Below, in pieces: positions 3,827 to 5,220 of a stretch of 5,220 nt of DNA. Source of the stretch: Candidatus Poribacteria bacterium (lineage in GTDB: Bacteria; Poribacteria; WGA-4E; WGA-3G); NCBI GenBank assembly GCA_028818995.1, contig JAPPMR010000065.1, forward strand, positions 1,719-6,938. The letters are read 5' to 3'. Each line of letters opens with the position of its first letter. Positions within the stretch are counted from its first letter, which is position 1. A program made the translations under genes and the position numbers. The notes beneath the pieces were generated by a model. That model was given only the letters and a program-made list of their open reading frames with translations. It made no database searches and was not told the origin of the DNA.

Positions 3827-5220
3827 ATGAAAGTTGTTGATGCGGTTGCAAAAGTCCTGAAGGCAGAGGGTGTGGAATACCTATTTGCATATCCTGTTAA
3901 CCCAATTATTGAAGCAGCCGCGAAATTGGATATCCGCACCATTATTGTTCGCCAAGAACGCATCGGACTTCACATGGCAGACGCAATGAGCCGCATGACC
4001 TCTGGACAACAAATTGGCGTCTTCTGCATGCAGAGCGGCCCAGGTTCCGAAAACGCATTCGGCGGAGTTGCGCAGGCTTATGGTGATTCTGCCCCAATTG
4101 TCGTTTTACCGATGGGATATTCACGACCATTGTCCCAAATTCAACCAAATTTCAATTCAGCGTTGAACTATCGGCACGTGACAAAGTCCTGTGAACAACT
4201 CACGGTGCCAGAAGCGTTACCAGAAGTGATGCGGCGTGCCTTCACACAAGCGCGAAACGGCAGACCAAGACCAGCGCTTGTCGAAATCCCAGGTGATTTA
4301 ATGTCGCAGGAAGTGCCAGAACCGTTTGAGCCGACACCTGTTCCCACAGTACGCTACGGTCCTGACAGCACAGAAATGGGAGCAGTTGCAGATGCTCTCA
4401 TTGAAGCAGAATGTCCTGTTATTTACGCTGGACAAGGGGTTCACTACGCACAAGCATGGGATGCGTTGAAGGAACTCGCAGAACTCCTCGCTGCACCTGT
4501 CACAACGAGTTTGGGAGGGAAAAGTGCTTTTCCAGAAAACCATCCATTGGCTTTAGGTTCCGGTGGACGCTCCATCCCAAAACCAGTACATCATTTCCTC
4601 CAAAAAACTGATCTCCTTTTCGGTATCGGATGCAGTTTCAGCAGAACTAACTTCGGTGTAACAATACCAGAAGGTAAACGCGTCATCCATGCAACGTTGG
4701 ATCCAGCAGACATCAACAAAGATGTACCAGTTGAGGCAGCACTTGTTGGTGATGCCCGCTTGATTTTAGAGGGGTTGGTTGAGGCTGTTCGCGAACGTTC
4801 TGGTGAAACATCCGATAGCCGCACGGCTGCAGTTACAGAAGAAATTAGTAACGTCAAAGCCGAATGGTTGGAACAGTGGACACCGAAACTCACCTCTGAT
4901 GAAGTGCCGATGACACCTTATCGCGTCATCTGGGATCTGATGCACACCGTTGATGTGAAAAACACTATAATCACGCATGATGCAGGCAGCCCTCGCGATC
5001 AACTATCGCCGTTTTGGCAATGCGAAAGTCCACTCTCCTATATCGGTTGGGGAAAGACAACCCAACTCGGTTACGGTCTTGGTCTTGCAATGGGTGCAAA
5101 ACTTGCAAAGCCGGATGCACTCTGCATCAACGTTTGGGGAGATGCAGCAAAGGGTTTACCGGTTTGGGCGTTGGAACTTGAGGGCGGTGACGAATTACGG
5201 TTTTTTAATTACTTTTTTAA
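3827..5220 (+). CDS. ThDP-dependent enzyme, acetolactate synthase/2-hydroxyacyl-CoA lyase superfamily (3' end outside window)
   Basis: At least 464 residues, open to the window edge; full-length relatives have about 540-600. Domain order is that of COG0028 enzymes: N-terminal pyrimidine-binding domain (about 1-160) with the cofactor-activating Glu44 in RQERIGLHMADAMSR and the SGPGSENAFGGVAQAY turn (70-85), a central Rossmann-like domain (about 180-325), and a C-terminal PP-binding domain from about 360. The GD motif for Mg-ThDP is Gly438-Asp439-Ala440 (NVWGDAA). The usual VxNN end of that motif is not seen; residues 442-464 read unlike the family, and a short segment fits better in another frame (see the 5149-5220 entry). 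These enzymes make or break a bond next to a carbonyl. Candidates include 2-hydroxyacyl-CoA lyase, oxalyl-CoA decarboxylase, acetolactate synthase-like and sulfoacetaldehyde acetyltransferase; I cannot choose from sequence alone. The close coupling to two PhyH hydroxylases makes a 2-hydroxyacyl lyase attractive. There is no signal peptide. Confidence 0.88.
   Translation, partial: MKVVDAVAKVLKAEGVEYLFAYPVNPIIEAAAKLDIRTIIVRQERIGLHMADAMSRMTSGQQIGVFCMQSGPGSENAFGGVAQAYGDSAPIVVLPMGYSRPLSQIQPNFNSALNYRHVTKSCEQLTVPEALPEVMRRAFTQARNGRPRPALVEIPGDLMSQEVPEPFEPTPVPTVRYGPDSTEMGAVADALIEAECPVIYAGQGVHYAQAWDALKELAELLAAPVTTSLGGKSAFPENHPLALGSGGRSIPKPVHHFLQKTDLLFGIGCSFSRTNFGVTIPEGKRVIHATLDPADINKDVPVEAALVGDARLILEGLVEAVRERSGETSDSRTAAVTEEISNVKAEWLEQWTPKLTSDEVPMTPYRVIWDLMHTVDVKNTIITHDAGSPRDQLSPFWQCESPLSYIGWGKTTQLGYGLGLAMGAKLAKPDALCINVWGDAAKGLPVWALELEGGDELRFFNYFF
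5149..5220 (+). other. Anomalous 3' segment of the ThDP gene: probable compensating indels and AT-rich tail
   Basis: After GDAA the main frame reads KGLPVWALELEGG, which does not resemble the family. The frame offset by two reads GFTGL over 5152-5166, a good match to the GF(S/T)GM-type segment that normally follows GDxAF. The main frame then gives ALELE, resembling the usual (D/E)LETA helix. One missing A at the A-run 5149-5151 and one extra G at 5166-5168 would explain this. From about 5181 the sequence no longer matches family expectation and becomes T-rich. The causes could be sequencing or assembly error, a pseudogene, or an insertion or junction. Confidence 0.5.
5201..5220. repeat. T-rich 12-nt direct repeat at the window edge
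   Basis: TTTTTTAATTAC (5201-5212) is followed immediately by TTTTTTAA (5213-5220), and AATTAC also occurs at 5193-5198. The repeat runs off the window. It is unlike the adjacent coding sequence in composition and may belong to an intergenic or inserted repeat. Confidence 0.45.

Noticed and set aside
3942..5002. Minus-strand and alternate-frame open reading frames within the ThDP gene
   Set aside because: The long plus-strand frame from 3827 has continuous ThDP-enzyme similarity; the others have no motifs or ribosome sites.

Overview
The window looks like chromosomal DNA of an uncultured bacterium with moderate GC content. It holds two divergent gene groups and repeat-like DNA at both ends. 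Two phytanoyl-CoA-dioxygenase (PhyH) paralogues next to a Gfo/Idh/MocA oxidoreductase, together with a short GGTGCGG-type palindromic repeat, resemble what I remember of Candidatus Poribacteria and related sponge or marine lineages. That placement is an inference; no rRNA or marker gene here proves it. I see no tRNA, rRNA, CRISPR array or transposase.

Positions 1-119 are intergenic and hold a perfect 9-bp-arm inverted repeat (49-70) plus a second, partial copy of its right side at the window edge (5-18). On the minus strand, 823 down to 120 is a two-gene Fe-S assembly unit with an ATGA overlap: an IscU/NifU-type scaffold followed by an A-type carrier (IscA/ErpA). A textbook sigma-70 promoter (TTGACA, 17-nt spacer, TATAAT) reads into it. 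The scaffold keeps only one of the three cluster-ligand cysteines.

On the plus strand, an extended -10 promoter (957-965) leads into a Gfo/Idh/MocA oxidoreductase (1010-2044). A second textbook promoter with an extended -10 (2060-2088) then drives a tight cluster of two tandemly duplicated PhyH-type Fe(II)/2-oxoglutarate dioxygenases (about 78% identical) and a thiamine-diphosphate (ThDP) enzyme of the acetolactate synthase/2-hydroxyacyl-CoA lyase superfamily. The ThDP gene starts 9 nt after the second dioxygenase and runs off the window. The duplication seems to have copied the promoter as well; the second copy keeps a -10 but has lost its -35.

The most interesting functional idea is that the cluster pairs alpha-hydroxylation (PhyH) with ThDP-dependent C-C cleavage, the logic of eukaryotic phytanic acid alpha-oxidation. 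This is a hypothesis and the substrate is unknown. The ThDP reading frame shows signs of two compensating 1-nt indels right at the cofactor-binding GDA motif, and then turns into AT-rich sequence unlike the family. The last 70 bases may therefore be a damaged gene, an insertion or an assembly edge artefact.
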